A DNA stretch of 64,000 bases from Sphingomonas adhaesiva (GTDB lineage: Bacteria; Pseudomonadota; Alphaproteobacteria; Sphingomonadales; Sphingomonadaceae). Where the stretch lies: NCBI RefSeq assembly GCF_036946125.1, contig NZ_JAQIJT010000002.1, positions 2,416,001 through 2,480,000 on the forward strand, given 5' to 3'. The notes beneath the pieces were generated by a model. The model was not told the DNA's origin and searched no databases. It worked only from the letters and a program-made list of their open reading frames with translations. Both the position numbers and the translations under genes were made by a program. This document shows positions 42,572-51,510 of this stretch, in pieces (the first letter of the stretch is position 1; each line of letters begins with the position of its first letter).

Positions 42572-43680
42572 GCCGCCGCTCCCACGATCCGGTCGGCGAT
42601 CGCACGGGCCTGCGCGGGCGTCATCGTCATCGCGTCCGCCGGGATCGCCGCCACCCTGTCGCGCAATCGCCCGTAGCCGTCGCGGTCCAGCCCCGCGATC
42701 AGCGCCGGCACCTCGCGCGCGGGATCGTCCAGCAGCACGCCGGCTTCGTGCGCCGCGAGCCAGTCGCCGGTCGCGACGCTGCGCAGCGCCAGCGGCACCG
42801 CACCGTGCGCCACCCCCTCGTACAGGCGGTTGGGCAGCAGCCAGGTGGAGTTCAACCCTTCCTCGAAATAGTCGATCGCCCAGATGAAGTGGATCCGCCC
42901 GAACAGCTGCGGCAGGTCCGCGGCGGTGTACCCGCCCAGATAGGTGACGTGCGGCGCGGCCTGCGCCATCGCCGCGAAATCCTCGAACAGGTCGGTCGAC
43001 GGCCGGCCCGCGATCACCACCTCGATCCGCCCGTTCGCGCGCCGCGCCATCTCGCTCAGCATGTCGAAGCTGCGGCGACAGCGCAGCATCCCGAACCAGC
43101 CGATGACCCAGGGCGGCGGCGGGGGCGGGTCGATCACCGGCGACGGGGCATCCGCCTCGCACGGGACCAGGTTCTCGACCAGCATCACCTCGCCCCGGTA
43201 GCCCAGGCGGTCGCGGAAATAGGCGTCGCGAAACGCCGGCGCGCTCACCACCGTCAGCGCGACGCCCCGCAGCGCCCAGCCCTCGATCGCGTGCAGCGCC
43301 CGGCTCGCGGCGCCGCCGCCCAGCAGCAGCCGGTGGATGTCGAGGCATTCGTAGACCAGCCGCTGCGCCGGCCGCCGGACGCGGCGCGCGAGCACCAGCG
43401 TTTCCAGGTTGCGCGCGACGATCGTATCCGCATCGCGCGTCAACCGCGCCACCTGCCCGGTCAGCGCGGCATGGCGCGCGACGCTGAGCACGCGCTTCGC
43501 CAGTGCACCGTCCTCGGTCCGGCCCAGCGGCGTGACGGGGGCCTTGCCGATCGTCGCCGGGACGTGCGGATCGCGGTGGAAACCGCCGACCGCGACATCG
43601 TGCCCCGCCCCCTCGAACAAGGCGACGCGTCGGCGCACGGCGGCGTCGTTCAGGTCGTGGACAAGATAGGCAACCTTCAC
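42568..43680 (-). CDS. glycosyltransferase, GT-B fold (GT4-like)
   Basis: A 370-residue glycosyltransferase with two Rossmann-like halves: N-terminal MKVAYLVHDLNDAAVRRRV and C-terminal IGWFGMLRCRRSFDMLSEMA then a nucleotide-sugar site around LPNRLYEGVAHGAVPLALRS, with the Glu that binds the donor ribose. The sequence resembles ExoL-like transferases in rhizobial exopolysaccharide clusters (moderate confidence). It overlaps the GT2 start (ATGA). Confidence 0.85.
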   Translation of the reverse strand: MKVAYLVHDLNDAAVRRRVALFEGAGHDVAVGGFHRDPHVPATIGKAPVTPLGRTEDGALAKRVLSVARHAALTGQVARLTRDADTIVARNLETLVLARRVRRPAQRLVYECLDIHRLLLGGGAASRALHAIEGWALRGVALTVVSAPAFRDAYFRDRLGYRGEVMLVENLVPCEADAPSPVIDPPPPPPWVIGWFGMLRCRRSFDMLSEMARRANGRIEVVIAGRPSTDLFEDFAAMAQAAPHVTYLGGYTAADLPQLFGRIHFIWAIDYFEEGLNSTWLLPNRLYEGVAHGAVPLALRSVATGDWLAAHEAGVLLDDPAREVPALIAGLDRDGYGRLRDRVAAIPADAMTMTPAQARAIADRIVGAAA

Positions 43681-43778
43681 GGCAATCCCCCGATGCAGCG
43701 CCGATCATGTACAACCTGGGCGCGCGCGCGACCACCCGTCGCCGCGTTCCCGCGACGCGCCTCCCCCTTATGCGACGG

Positions 43779-44456
43779 TCAGTAGGATCCGCGCGCCAGC
43801 AGCACCGCGGGCACCGTCATCACCAGGATGCGCAGATACAGCGACAGGCTCTGCGACCGGCTGAACGCGACGTCCAGCGCGACGCGGCGACGGTAGCTGA
43901 CGTCGTTGCGACCGCTGATCTGCCACAGCCCGGTCACGCCCGGCGTGGTATGGTAATAATCGACGATGTAGCGACCGTAGCGCGGCACCTCGGACGAGGA
44001 GATCGGCCGCGGCCCCACCAGGCTCATCTCGCCCTTCAGCACGTTGAACAGCTGCGGCAGCTCGTCCAGGCTGGACGCGCGCAGGAAGCGACCGATCGGC
44101 GTGATGCGCGGATCGCGCGGCAGCTTGTGGTCACGGTCCCATGCCGCCTGCAAGGCGGGGTCGCTCGCCAGCACGGCCTGCAACCGCGCCTCCGCATCGA
44201 CCACCATCGAGCGGAACTTCAGGCAGCGGAACGGCCGGCCGCTGCGCCCGACGCGGACATGGCCGAAGATCACCGGCCCGGGATCGGTCACCGCGACGAT
44301 CAGCGCCACCGCGGCCATCAGCGGCAGGAAGAAGATCAGAAGCAGCGCGGCCAGCACGCGGTCGACGATGCGGACCGACAGCGGACTGCCCGCCGGTGCG
44401 GCGGTGACGACGCCGCGTACATGACGCTGCTGCCAACCACCGAACGATTCCTCCAT
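43779..44456 (-). CDS. undecaprenyl-phosphate sugar phosphotransferase
   Basis: A 225-residue bacterial sugar transferase (PF02397; ExoY/PssA type). A single hydrophobic segment (VLAALLLIFFLPLMAAVALIV) precedes the catalytic domain with LKFRSMV, then SLDELPQLFNVLKGEMSLVG and PGVTGLWQISGRN. It starts repeat-unit assembly by moving a hexose-1-phosphate onto undecaprenyl phosphate at the inner membrane. The start at 44456 has GAGGGGG about 9 nt upstream. It is the priming enzyme for the neighbouring glycosyltransferases. Confidence 0.92.
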   Translation of the reverse strand: MEESFGGWQQRHVRGVVTAAPAGSPLSVRIVDRVLAALLLIFFLPLMAAVALIVAVTDPGPVIFGHVRVGRSGRPFRCLKFRSMVVDAEARLQAVLASDPALQAAWDRDHKLPRDPRITPIGRFLRASSLDELPQLFNVLKGEMSLVGPRPISSSEVPRYGRYIVDYYHTTPGVTGLWQISGRNDVSYRRRVALDVAFSRSQSLSLYLRILVMTVPAVLLARGSY

Positions 44457-44616
44457 CGCCGATTTCCCCCTCTTGCGACCGTCATGTGCCGTTGCACGAA
44501 GAGTCGCAATAAATCCTGAACGGCGGGCACGCGGTACGATGTGCCGGTTCAGGACAGGCCGGTTCAGGACAGGAACGCGGCGGCCCGCATCGCCGGATCC
44601 GCGACGGCCGCGACCG

Positions 44617-45828
44617 TCAGCCGTGCGGCTGGATGACGCGCGTAAGCGCGGGGGCCATCGCATAGCCCGCATCGTCCTGCGTCGCGGGCGGGACCACGAC
44701 GATCCGCTCCAGCGGCGGCAGGCCGTCCGCCAACGCGGCACGCGCGGCATCGTCCGCCGGCGCGGCGCGGACGATCACGCGGTGCCCCGGCATCCCGGGC
44801 GCCTCGTCGCCGACGACCAATACCGCCGGCGTCGCATCGCCTGCGGCGACCGATCGCCGGGTCAGCCTGGCGACCCGCTTCACGCCGCCCTCCGCGAAGG
44901 AGCGCGCCATCAGCCGCCACGCCGCGACATCCGTCCCCAGGGCGCGGATCGCGGCGGCAGGACGGCGGGCCTTGAGCGCGTCGAGCGAGCGGACATGCGC
45001 CTGCGCACTGGCGATCCCCGCGGTACGATGCGCCACCGCCGACAGCACCGCGGCGTCGCCGGTCAGTCGCGGCAGGGCGTCCGCCGCCGCCATCAGCCCG
45101 TCCAGATCGCGCAGGCTGGTGCGATGCGACGTCGATGCGGCGTGGCGGCGATAGAAATAGGTCGGGCGCGGCAGGAAGACGTAGCGCGCGCCCTTCGCCA
45201 GCGCGCGCGCGACCAGATCGTAATCCTCCCCGATACGCAGCCGAAGATCGTATTCCAGCCCGTGCGCGCGCAGGAAGTCGAGCGAGAACAGCGGCTTCAG
45301 ATAGCCCGTCGACACACCCCCGGCAGCGACGCCGTTGCTGCGCACGAACGCCAGCAGGTCGATGTCGCGCTCCTGCCGCCATTCGGGCGCGTCCGCGAAC
45401 AACGCGGTTCGGGTCAGGCCTTCGTCGACGTTGAAGGACACCATGTTGGCGGATACCAGCGTCGCGCCGGTTCGCTCCGCCGCGGCGACCAGCCGCGCGA
45501 CATGCGCGGGGTGAAGCAGATCGTCGCTGTCGAGGATCGCCGCCCAGCGTCCGCGCGCGGCGGAGAGGCTGGCGTTGCGGACCGCCGCCAGCCCCGCCTG
45601 CGGCCCGTCCAGCACCCGGACGCGTGCGTCCTGCGCGGCATGGCGCTCCGCGATCGCGCGCGTGTCGTCGGTGGAGGCGTCGTCTACCACCACGATCTCG
45701 ATATCGCGACAGGTCTGCTGCCGTGCGGAGAGGATCGCGTCGCCGATGAACGGCCCGGTATTGCGCGCCACGATCAGGATCGACACCGCCGGCCGCATCG
45801 CGGGGGCACCTTCCTCTAGTCCCAACAT
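44617..45828 (-). CDS. family 2 glycosyltransferase
   Basis: A 403-residue protein with an N-terminal GT2 domain (about 12-230): VSILIVARNTGPFIGDAILS, VVVDDASTDDTRAIAE, the DXD-like LDSDDLLHPAH, and IGEDYDLVARALAKG. The C-terminal part (about 240-403) is helical and Ala-rich, of unknown function. The start at 45828 has GAGGAT about 6 nt upstream; an ATG at 45798 is possible. It is probably the first gene of the exopolysaccharide block and is divergent from purE. Confidence 0.85.
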   Translation of the reverse strand: MLGLEEGAPAMRPAVSILIVARNTGPFIGDAILSARQQTCRDIEIVVVDDASTDDTRAIAERHAAQDARVRVLDGPQAGLAAVRNASLSAARGRWAAILDSDDLLHPAHVARLVAAAERTGATLVSANMVSFNVDEGLTRTALFADAPEWRQERDIDLLAFVRSNGVAAGGVSTGYLKPLFSLDFLRAHGLEYDLRLRIGEDYDLVARALAKGARYVFLPRPTYFYRRHAASTSHRTSLRDLDGLMAAADALPRLTGDAAVLSAVAHRTAGIASAQAHVRSLDALKARRPAAAIRALGTDVAAWRLMARSFAEGGVKRVARLTRRSVAAGDATPAVLVVGDEAPGMPGHRVIVRAAPADDAARAALADGLPPLERIVVVPPATQDDAGYAMAPALTRVIQPHG

Positions 45829-45882
45829 CGCCGAAATCCTCGCAGCCGGGGGCGGCTTAGTCGAGCACCGGCGGCAAGGCCA

Positions 45883-45921
45883 GTCCCCGCGCGGCACGGC
45901 CCGGTCCCCGCGCGGCACGGC
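45883..45921. repeat. 21-bp tandem duplication
   Basis: GTCCCCGCGCGGCACGGC occurs at 45883-45900 and again at 45904-45921, a period of 21 nt. It lies in the 150-nt region between the divergent GT2 and purE genes and could be part of a promoter or a simple replication duplication. Confidence 0.85.
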
Positions 45922-45978
45922 GACGTCGCCATCCACAAGGCTGTTGCCCTGCCCTGCGGGCGCGGCTAACCGCACGCG

Positions 45979-46455
45979 ATGGCGCGCGTCGGCATCATCA
46001 TGGGGTCCACCTCCGACTGGGAGACGATGCGGCACGCCGCGGAAACGCTGGCGGCGCTGGATGTCGCGCACGAGACGAAGGTGGTCTCGGCGCACCGCAC
46101 CCCGCAACGGCTGTACGATTACGCCGGCGGCGCGGCCCGGCGCGGACTCCAGGTCATCATCGCGGGCGCGGGCGGCGCGGCGCATCTGCCGGGGATGGCC
46201 GCGTCGATGACGCACCTGCCGGTGCTGGGCGTGCCGGTCGAATCGAAGGCGCTGAAGGGCATGGATAGCCTGCTGTCGATCGTTCAGATGCCCGGCGGCA
46301 TCCCGGTCGGCACGCTGGCGATCGGCAAGGCGGGCGCGATCAACGCCGCGCTGCTGGCCGCCGCGATTCTGGCGCTCGGCGACGCGGACCTGTCGCAGCG
46401 GCTGCAGGCGTGGCGCGCGGCGCAGAGCGATGGCGTGGCGACCGATCCGGCATGA
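45979..46455 (+). CDS. purE: N5-carboxyaminoimidazole ribonucleotide mutase
   Basis: A 158-residue class I PurE. It shows IIMGSTSDWETM at the N terminus, the catalytic SAHRTPQRLYDY with the essential His, and AGGAAHLPGM plus PVLGVPVESKALKGMDSLLS. It converts N5-CAIR to CAIR in purine synthesis. It overlaps purK (ATGA). No PurR site or riboswitch was recognised upstream. Confidence 0.96.
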   Translation: MARVGIIMGSTSDWETMRHAAETLAALDVAHETKVVSAHRTPQRLYDYAGGAARRGLQVIIAGAGGAAHLPGMAASMTHLPVLGVPVESKALKGMDSLLSIVQMPGGIPVGTLAIGKAGAINAALLAAAILALGDADLSQRLQAWRAAQSDGVATDPA

Positions 46456-47519
46456 CGATGTTGGCACCGGGCAGCACGATCGGCATCCTGGGCGGTGGAC
46501 AGCTCGGCCGGATGATCGCCAGCGCCGCCGCGGACCTGGGCTACCGCACCCATGTGCTGGCGCCCGACCGCGAGAGCGTGGCGGCGCAGACCGCCTCCTC
46601 GCTGACCCGCGCCGATTATCACAACAAGGTCGTGCTGGCCGATTTCGCCGCGCAATGCGACGTCGTCACCTACGAGTTCGAGAATATCGACGCCGCGCCG
46701 GTGCGCTGGCTGGCGGAGCGCGTGCCCGTCCACCCCTCCCCGCTCAGCCTCGAGGTGGCGCAGGACCGCGTGCGCGAGAAGACCTTCGTCGAGCAGGTCG
46801 GCGGGCGCCCGGCGCGCTGGCGGGCGGTGAACGACCGCGCGGAGCTGGACGCAGCGATCGCGGCGATCGGCTGTCCTGCGGTCCTCAAGACCACGCGTTT
46901 CGGCTATGACGGCAAGGGGCAGGCGCGGCTGACGAGCGCGGCGGACGCCGATGCCGCGTTCGAGGCGATCGGCGCGCCCGCGGTGCTGGAGGCGTTCGTC
47001 GACTTCACCCACGAATTCTCGATCGTGCTGGTGCGCGGCGCGGACGGCACGATGACCAGCTATCCGCCACCGTGGAACGAGCATCGCGACGCGATCCTGC
47101 ACCGCTCCATCCTGCCCGCCCCCGCCCCGATCGCGGCGCAATGGACCGAGGCGGCGGCGCTGACGGGCCGTATCGCCGATGCGCTGGGGCATGTCGGGGT
47201 GCTGACCTGCGAGTTTTTCGCCGGCGCCGAGGGGCCGGTGTTCAACGAAATGGCCCCGCGCGTCCACAATTCGGGGCATTGGACGATCGAGGGTGCGGCC
47301 ACGTCGCAGTTCGCCAACCACGTTCGCGCGATCTGCGGCCTGCCGCTGGGTGAAACCGCGCTCACCGCGCCGCGCGTGGAGATGGAAAACCTGATCGGCG
47401 ACGAGTGGCAGCGCTGGCCGGCGTTCGTCGCCGAGCCGGGCGCGTACCTTCACCTCTACGGCAAGCGCGAAACCCGCGAGGGCCGCAAGATGGGCCATGT
47501 CACCCGGCTGACGCGCTGA
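46452..47519 (+). CDS. purK: N5-carboxyaminoimidazole ribonucleotide synthase
   Basis: A 355-residue ATP-grasp enzyme making N5-CAIR from AIR, ATP and bicarbonate. Motifs include GILGGGQLGRMIASAAADLG, VTYEFENIDA, the ATP-binding LKTTRFGYDGKGQ, and NEMAPRVHNSGHWTIEG. The ATG at 46452 overlaps the purE stop, and the pair acts in sequence. It is convergent with a small secreted protein gene 6 nt away. Confidence 0.96.
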   Translation: MTMLAPGSTIGILGGGQLGRMIASAAADLGYRTHVLAPDRESVAAQTASSLTRADYHNKVVLADFAAQCDVVTYEFENIDAAPVRWLAERVPVHPSPLSLEVAQDRVREKTFVEQVGGRPARWRAVNDRAELDAAIAAIGCPAVLKTTRFGYDGKGQARLTSAADADAAFEAIGAPAVLEAFVDFTHEFSIVLVRGADGTMTSYPPPWNEHRDAILHRSILPAPAPIAAQWTEAAALTGRIADALGHVGVLTCEFFAGAEGPVFNEMAPRVHNSGHWTIEGAATSQFANHVRAICGLPLGETALTAPRVEMENLIGDEWQRWPAFVAEPGAYLHLYGKRETREGRKMGHVTRLTR

Positions 47520-47525
47520 GCGCGA

Positions 47526-47969
47526 TCAGGCCGCGGGCGGCGCGGATGGCTCCGACCGGCAGGTCGTCTTCGTCCCTTTCACGGTGATCGTGGCGCGCTC
47601 GCCCGCCGTCAGCGGGGTGATGATGCGCTTGCCCTTCCAGAGGAACTTGAAATTCGCGGGCCCGACCAGTTTGCAGACCGCCCCCTTGTCCTCGGGCAGG
47701 CACATCGTCTCCAGCCGCCGGTAATCCTCGACCGTGGCCGGCTCGACCGGAAGCAGCCCCACCCCCGTCGCCGCGGTGCCGCCGAACAGGAAGCGCTGGC
47801 CGAAGTTCAGCGCGTTGACGGTCCATTCGGTACGCCCCTCCGCCGCCACCGGCGCCTCGATCCCGCTGTTCTCCGCCAGCCGCGCGCAGAAATCGCCTGT
47901 CGAGGCCGGCGCCGCACCCGTCGACAACGACAGCGTCGTCACCAATGCCGCCGCTCGCTTGCCCATCAT
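47526..47969 (-). CDS. small secreted protein of unknown function
   Basis: A 147-residue protein with a signal peptide (KRAAALVTTLSLSTGAAPAS). The mature part has four cysteines (DFCARLAENSG, METMCLPEDKGAVCKLVG region, TTCRSEP), suggesting two disulfides in a small periplasmic domain. No family was recognised. The start at 47969 (or 47966) has GGGGGGCG about 8 nt upstream. It lies downstream of the M48 protease gene on the same strand. Confidence 0.7.
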   Translation of the reverse strand: MMGKRAAALVTTLSLSTGAAPASTGDFCARLAENSGIEAPVAAEGRTEWTVNALNFGQRFLFGGTAATGVGLLPVEPATVEDYRRLETMCLPEDKGAVCKLVGPANFKFLWKGKRIITPLTAGERATITVKGTKTTCRSEPSAPPAA

Positions 47970-48016
47970 GTACCACGCCCCCCGCATCGTCCCGCACCGC
48001 ATAGCGCGCGGGGACG

Positions 48017-48976
48017 TCATGGCAACGGCTGATCGCGCCGCGCAAGCAGCGGCGGCCGATACGGGGTGGGCGCATTCGCGGGCATCGTCGCCAGTTCCGC
48101 CGCGATCGCCTCGGCGCGCGCCTTCGACGAGGGGTGCGTGCGGCTGCGGAACAGTCCGCCGTCCACCTTCCCGCCCTGCGTCCGCCAGAAGGTGATCGCG
48201 CTGCGCGGATCATATCCGGCGTTGCGCAGCAGATAGGCGCCCATCAGGTCCGCCTCCGTCTCGGCCTGGCGGAACAGCCGACCGTTGCGGCCGAACTCGG
48301 ACAGCAACCCCCAGGTCGCGCCCGCCGCCTCCAGCCGCGCACGGTGCCGCAGGACGACATGCCCCAGCTCGTGCGCGACCACGACCGCGACCTGATCGTC
48401 GTCGAACAGCTGGAACAGCCGCCCGCCGATCTGGATCACCTGCCCGTCCGACGAGGCACCGATCTTGTTGCCCGCCATCACCTCGAACTCGACGCGACAG
48501 CCGGGGACCGGCTGCACCGTGACGACGCTCGACGCCGTGCCGCGACGGATGGTGAGCGGCAGCGGCGCGTCAACCGGGCGCCCCGCGATCAGCGCCTGCG
48601 CGGCATTGCGGGTCGTGCTGGTGATGCCGCCCTGCGCCGCCGCGACCGGCACCGGCTGCCCGGCGACCGCGAGCAGCCCGTCATTCTCCCGCAGGCCCGC
48701 GCGATCGGCGGGCGTGCCCGGCAGGACCAGCTCGACCAGCACCGCGGCGGCGGGCAAAGTATCGCCGAACGCCCCGGCCGGATATTGGTCGACCGCGTGC
48801 AACGTCGCGCCGGTCACCGGCTGCCGCTCGCGACACAGCGCCGCATTGGCGGTCGTCAGCCGCCACGCGATCCGCGCGAGCCGGGTGTCCGCCTCCAGCA
48901 ACGTCGGCTCGGCAGCGCAAGCGGTCGCTGCGATCATCGCCACGAGGGCAAGCAGGAACGTCGGGATCGGTCGCAT
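48017..48976 (-). CDS. PDZ-containing M48-type metallopeptidase
   Basis: A 319-residue exported protein with a signal peptide (LLALVAMIAATACA). A PDZ-like region spans about 75-155 (VLPGTPADRAGLRENDGLLAVAGQPV), followed by an M48 catalytic domain: VAHELGHVVLRH zinc site, third ligand in ETEADLMGAYLL, and the late RTHPSSKARAEAIA. Most secreted M48 enzymes (LoiP/BepA) carry TPR repeats or nothing; an N-terminal PDZ is unusual. It likely degrades misfolded envelope proteins. Confidence 0.85.
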   Translation of the reverse strand: MRPIPTFLLALVAMIAATACAAEPTLLEADTRLARIAWRLTTANAALCRERQPVTGATLHAVDQYPAGAFGDTLPAAAVLVELVLPGTPADRAGLRENDGLLAVAGQPVPVAAAQGGITSTTRNAAQALIAGRPVDAPLPLTIRRGTASSVVTVQPVPGCRVEFEVMAGNKIGASSDGQVIQIGGRLFQLFDDDQVAVVVAHELGHVVLRHRARLEAAGATWGLLSEFGRNGRLFRQAETEADLMGAYLLRNAGYDPRSAITFWRTQGGKVDGGLFRSRTHPSSKARAEAIAAELATMPANAPTPYRPPLLARRDQPLP

Positions 48977-49068
48977 CGCCGCATCATCGGCGATCCCCGC
49001 GTCGGCCGCAATCCGCGCCCGGGCGCCGCCGTGCTTGAACTTCCCCCCCGATCAGCGATTGTCACCGG

Positions 49069-50325
49069 ATGACGCCGTTCGCCCGCATACCCGCCGCCCC
49101 GCCCGCGCTGCTGCGGATGCGGCGCGTGGCGACCGCGCTGCTGGTGGTGATGGCGGTCGCCTTCCTGATCGCGCGCGCGCTGGAGCCGCGCCACCCCGCC
49201 GCGGGCTTCGTCCGCGCCTTTGCGGAGGCGGCGATGGTAGGCGGGCTGGCGGACTGGTTCGCGGTAACCGCGCTGTTCCGGCATCCGCTCCATCTGCCGA
49301 TCCCGCACACCGCGATCATCCCCAACAACAAGGATCGCATCGGCGACCAGCTGGCCACCTTCCTGCGCGATTATTTCCTGATTCCCACGGTCGTGGCGCG
49401 GCGGATGGGACGGATCGACATCGCCGCGGCGGCGGGACGCTGGCTGGCGGATCCGCGCGGGATCGGCGGCGGGCGGCTGGCGCGCGGGCTGTCGCGGCTG
49501 GCGCAGGAGGTGCTCCAGGCGCTCGATCAGGAACGGCTGGGCGGCATGGTCCGCGCGATGATGGTGACGCGGGTGCGCGACACCGAACTGTCGCCGATGC
49601 TGGGCCGCGCGCTCGCCGCCGCGCTGGCGGAGGATCGCCATCTGCCGGTGATCGACCATGCGGTCCGCTGGGCACGCGAGGCGCTGGCCTCGAACGAGCA
49701 CCTCGTGCGCACGATGGTGCGCGAGCGCGCCGGCTCGATCCTGCGCTGGACCGGGCTGGACGAGACGCTGGCGACGAAGCTGATCGACGGGCTCGACCGC
49801 ATGGTCGCCGACATGGCGGAGAACCGCGCCCACCCGCTGCGCCACAAGCTGGAGGAGGGCCTGCGGACGCTCGCCGCCGGATTGCAGCACGACCCCGAGA
49901 TGCGCGATCGCGTCGAGCGGCTGAAGATCGAACTGCTCGAAAACCCGGCGATGCAGGACTGGATCAACGGCCTGTGGGAGCAGGCGCGCGCCGCGATGCT
50001 GCGCGCCGCGCGCGATCCGGAGGCGCTGATGCGCGGCAAGCTGGGCGAGGCGCTGCGTCAGCTGGGCGCGACGCTGCAGGACGATCCGCGACTGGGGCGC
50101 ACGATCAACCGCTTCGTGCGGCGGGCCGCGGTGGGGGCGGCGGCGGACTATGGCGACGCGATCGTGCGGCTCGTGTCGGAGACGGTGCGCGGATGGGATG
50201 CGGATACCGTCACCCACCGGCTGGAACATGCGGTGGGCAAGGACCTGCAGTTCATCCGCATCAACGGCACGCTCGTGGGCGGGATGGTCGGGGTGGCGAT
50301 CCACACGGTCGACGTGCTGCTGTGA
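49069..50325 (+). CDS. DUF445-family membrane protein
   Basis: A 418-residue DUF445 (YjiN-like) protein. The N-terminal membrane segment (TALLVVMAVAFLIARAL) is followed by the signature GGLADWFAVTALFRHPLHLP and IPNNKDRIGDQLATFLRDYF. The long middle is helical and probably coiled. A second hydrophobic segment lies at the extreme C terminus (LVGGMVGVAIHTVDVLL). The function is unknown; related eukaryotic proteins are absent. It stands upstream of the Mla operon. Confidence 0.9.
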   Translation: MTPFARIPAAPPALLRMRRVATALLVVMAVAFLIARALEPRHPAAGFVRAFAEAAMVGGLADWFAVTALFRHPLHLPIPHTAIIPNNKDRIGDQLATFLRDYFLIPTVVARRMGRIDIAAAAGRWLADPRGIGGGRLARGLSRLAQEVLQALDQERLGGMVRAMMVTRVRDTELSPMLGRALAAALAEDRHLPVIDHAVRWAREALASNEHLVRTMVRERAGSILRWTGLDETLATKLIDGLDRMVADMAENRAHPLRHKLEEGLRTLAAGLQHDPEMRDRVERLKIELLENPAMQDWINGLWEQARAAMLRAARDPEALMRGKLGEALRQLGATLQDDPRLGRTINRFVRRAAVGAAADYGDAIVRLVSETVRGWDADTVTHRLEHAVGKDLQFIRINGTLVGGMVGVAIHTVDVLL

Positions 50326-50385
50326 CGGTACGCTGGCGGAACGAAACCGCGTATCGCGCGCTTGTGACCGCATGAGCTTTGCCGC

Positions 50386-51510
50386 ATGGATCGAGGGATG
50401 AGCGCGGCAGCGGATTTCTCCACGGATTCGGGTGAGGGCGGCGCGCAGGTGCTGCGCTTCACCGGCGACCTGTCGTTACCGCGTCTCGGCAACCTGCCGT
50501 CGCGTCTGGAGCGGCACGAGGGGGACGTCACCGCCGTCGACCTGTCGCAGGTCGAGCGGATCGACACGATCGGCGCCTGGGTCGTCCACCGCTTCGCGCG
50601 GGAGCGCAAGGCGGAGGTGACGGGCCTCAGCGGCGACGCGCAATATCTGCTCGATCAGGTGGTGGCGGCCGACCAGCCGGTGCAGATGCGCCCGCCGTCG
50701 CGCTCGTCGTTCCGCCGCGTGCTCGGCGAAATCGGCGATGCGACCGCGCATTCCGCGAAGACGGCGCTGGGCCTGCTCGACTTCATGGGCGCGACGCTGA
50801 TCGCATTCGGCGCGGTGATCCGCCACCCGAAGCGTTTCCGCTTCAACGCCACGGTGCAGCGGTTCGAGGTCGTCGGCGTCTCCGCGCTCGGCATCATCGG
50901 CCTCATGAGCTTCCTGATCGGCATCGTCATCGCGCAGCAGGGCGCGGTGCAGCTGCGCCAGTTCGGTGCGGAGGCGTTCACGATCAACCTCGTCGGCCGC
51001 ATCACGTTGCGCGAGCTGGGCGTGCTGATGACCGCGATCATGGTCGCGGGCCGTTCCGGCTCCGCCTTCGCCGCGCAGCTGGGCACGATGCAGCTGACCG
51101 AGGAGATCGACGCGATGCGCACCATCGGCGTGTCGCCGATGGAGGCGCTGGTGCTGCCGCGCACGATCGCCGCGATCGTGCTGATGCCGCTGCTCGGCTT
51201 CTATTCCTCGGTCATCGCGATCATCGGCGGCGGGCTGCTGTGCTGGTTCGCGCTCGACATCCCGCCGGTCGCCTATGTCGCGCGCATCCGCGAGGTGGTG
51301 CCGATCACCGACCTGTTCGTCGGCCTTATCAAGGCGCCCGTCTTCGGCGCGATCATCGCCATCGCGGGCTGCTTCCAGGGCATGCAGGTGAAGGGCGACG
51401 CGGAACAGGTCGGCCTCAAGACCACCTCAGCGGTGGTGCAGGCGATCTTCATGGTCATCGTCGTCGACGCGTTCTTCGCGGTCTTCTTCGAACAGATTGG
51501 CTGGATCTGA
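50386..51510 (+). CDS. mlaE: MlaE-type permease with fused STAS domain
   Basis: A 374-residue fusion. Residues about 20-105 form a STAS-like domain (LRFTGDLSLPRLGNLP, DLSQVERIDTIGAWVV), equivalent to MlaB. Residues about 120-374 are the MlaE permease: LIAFGAVIRHPKRF, the core FGAEAFTINLVGRITLRELG, and EEIDAMRTIGVSPMEALVLPR. It forms the inner-membrane core of a phospholipid transporter. An ATG at 50398 is possible, but the ribosome site is poor for both. It is coupled to mlaF by TGATG. Confidence 0.92.
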   Translation: MDRGMSAAADFSTDSGEGGAQVLRFTGDLSLPRLGNLPSRLERHEGDVTAVDLSQVERIDTIGAWVVHRFARERKAEVTGLSGDAQYLLDQVVAADQPVQMRPPSRSSFRRVLGEIGDATAHSAKTALGLLDFMGATLIAFGAVIRHPKRFRFNATVQRFEVVGVSALGIIGLMSFLIGIVIAQQGAVQLRQFGAEAFTINLVGRITLRELGVLMTAIMVAGRSGSAFAAQLGTMQLTEEIDAMRTIGVSPMEALVLPRTIAAIVLMPLLGFYSSVIAIIGGGLLCWFALDIPPVAYVARIREVVPITDLFVGLIKAPVFGAIIAIAGCFQGMQVKGDAEQVGLKTTSAVVQAIFMVIVVDAFFAVFFEQIGWI

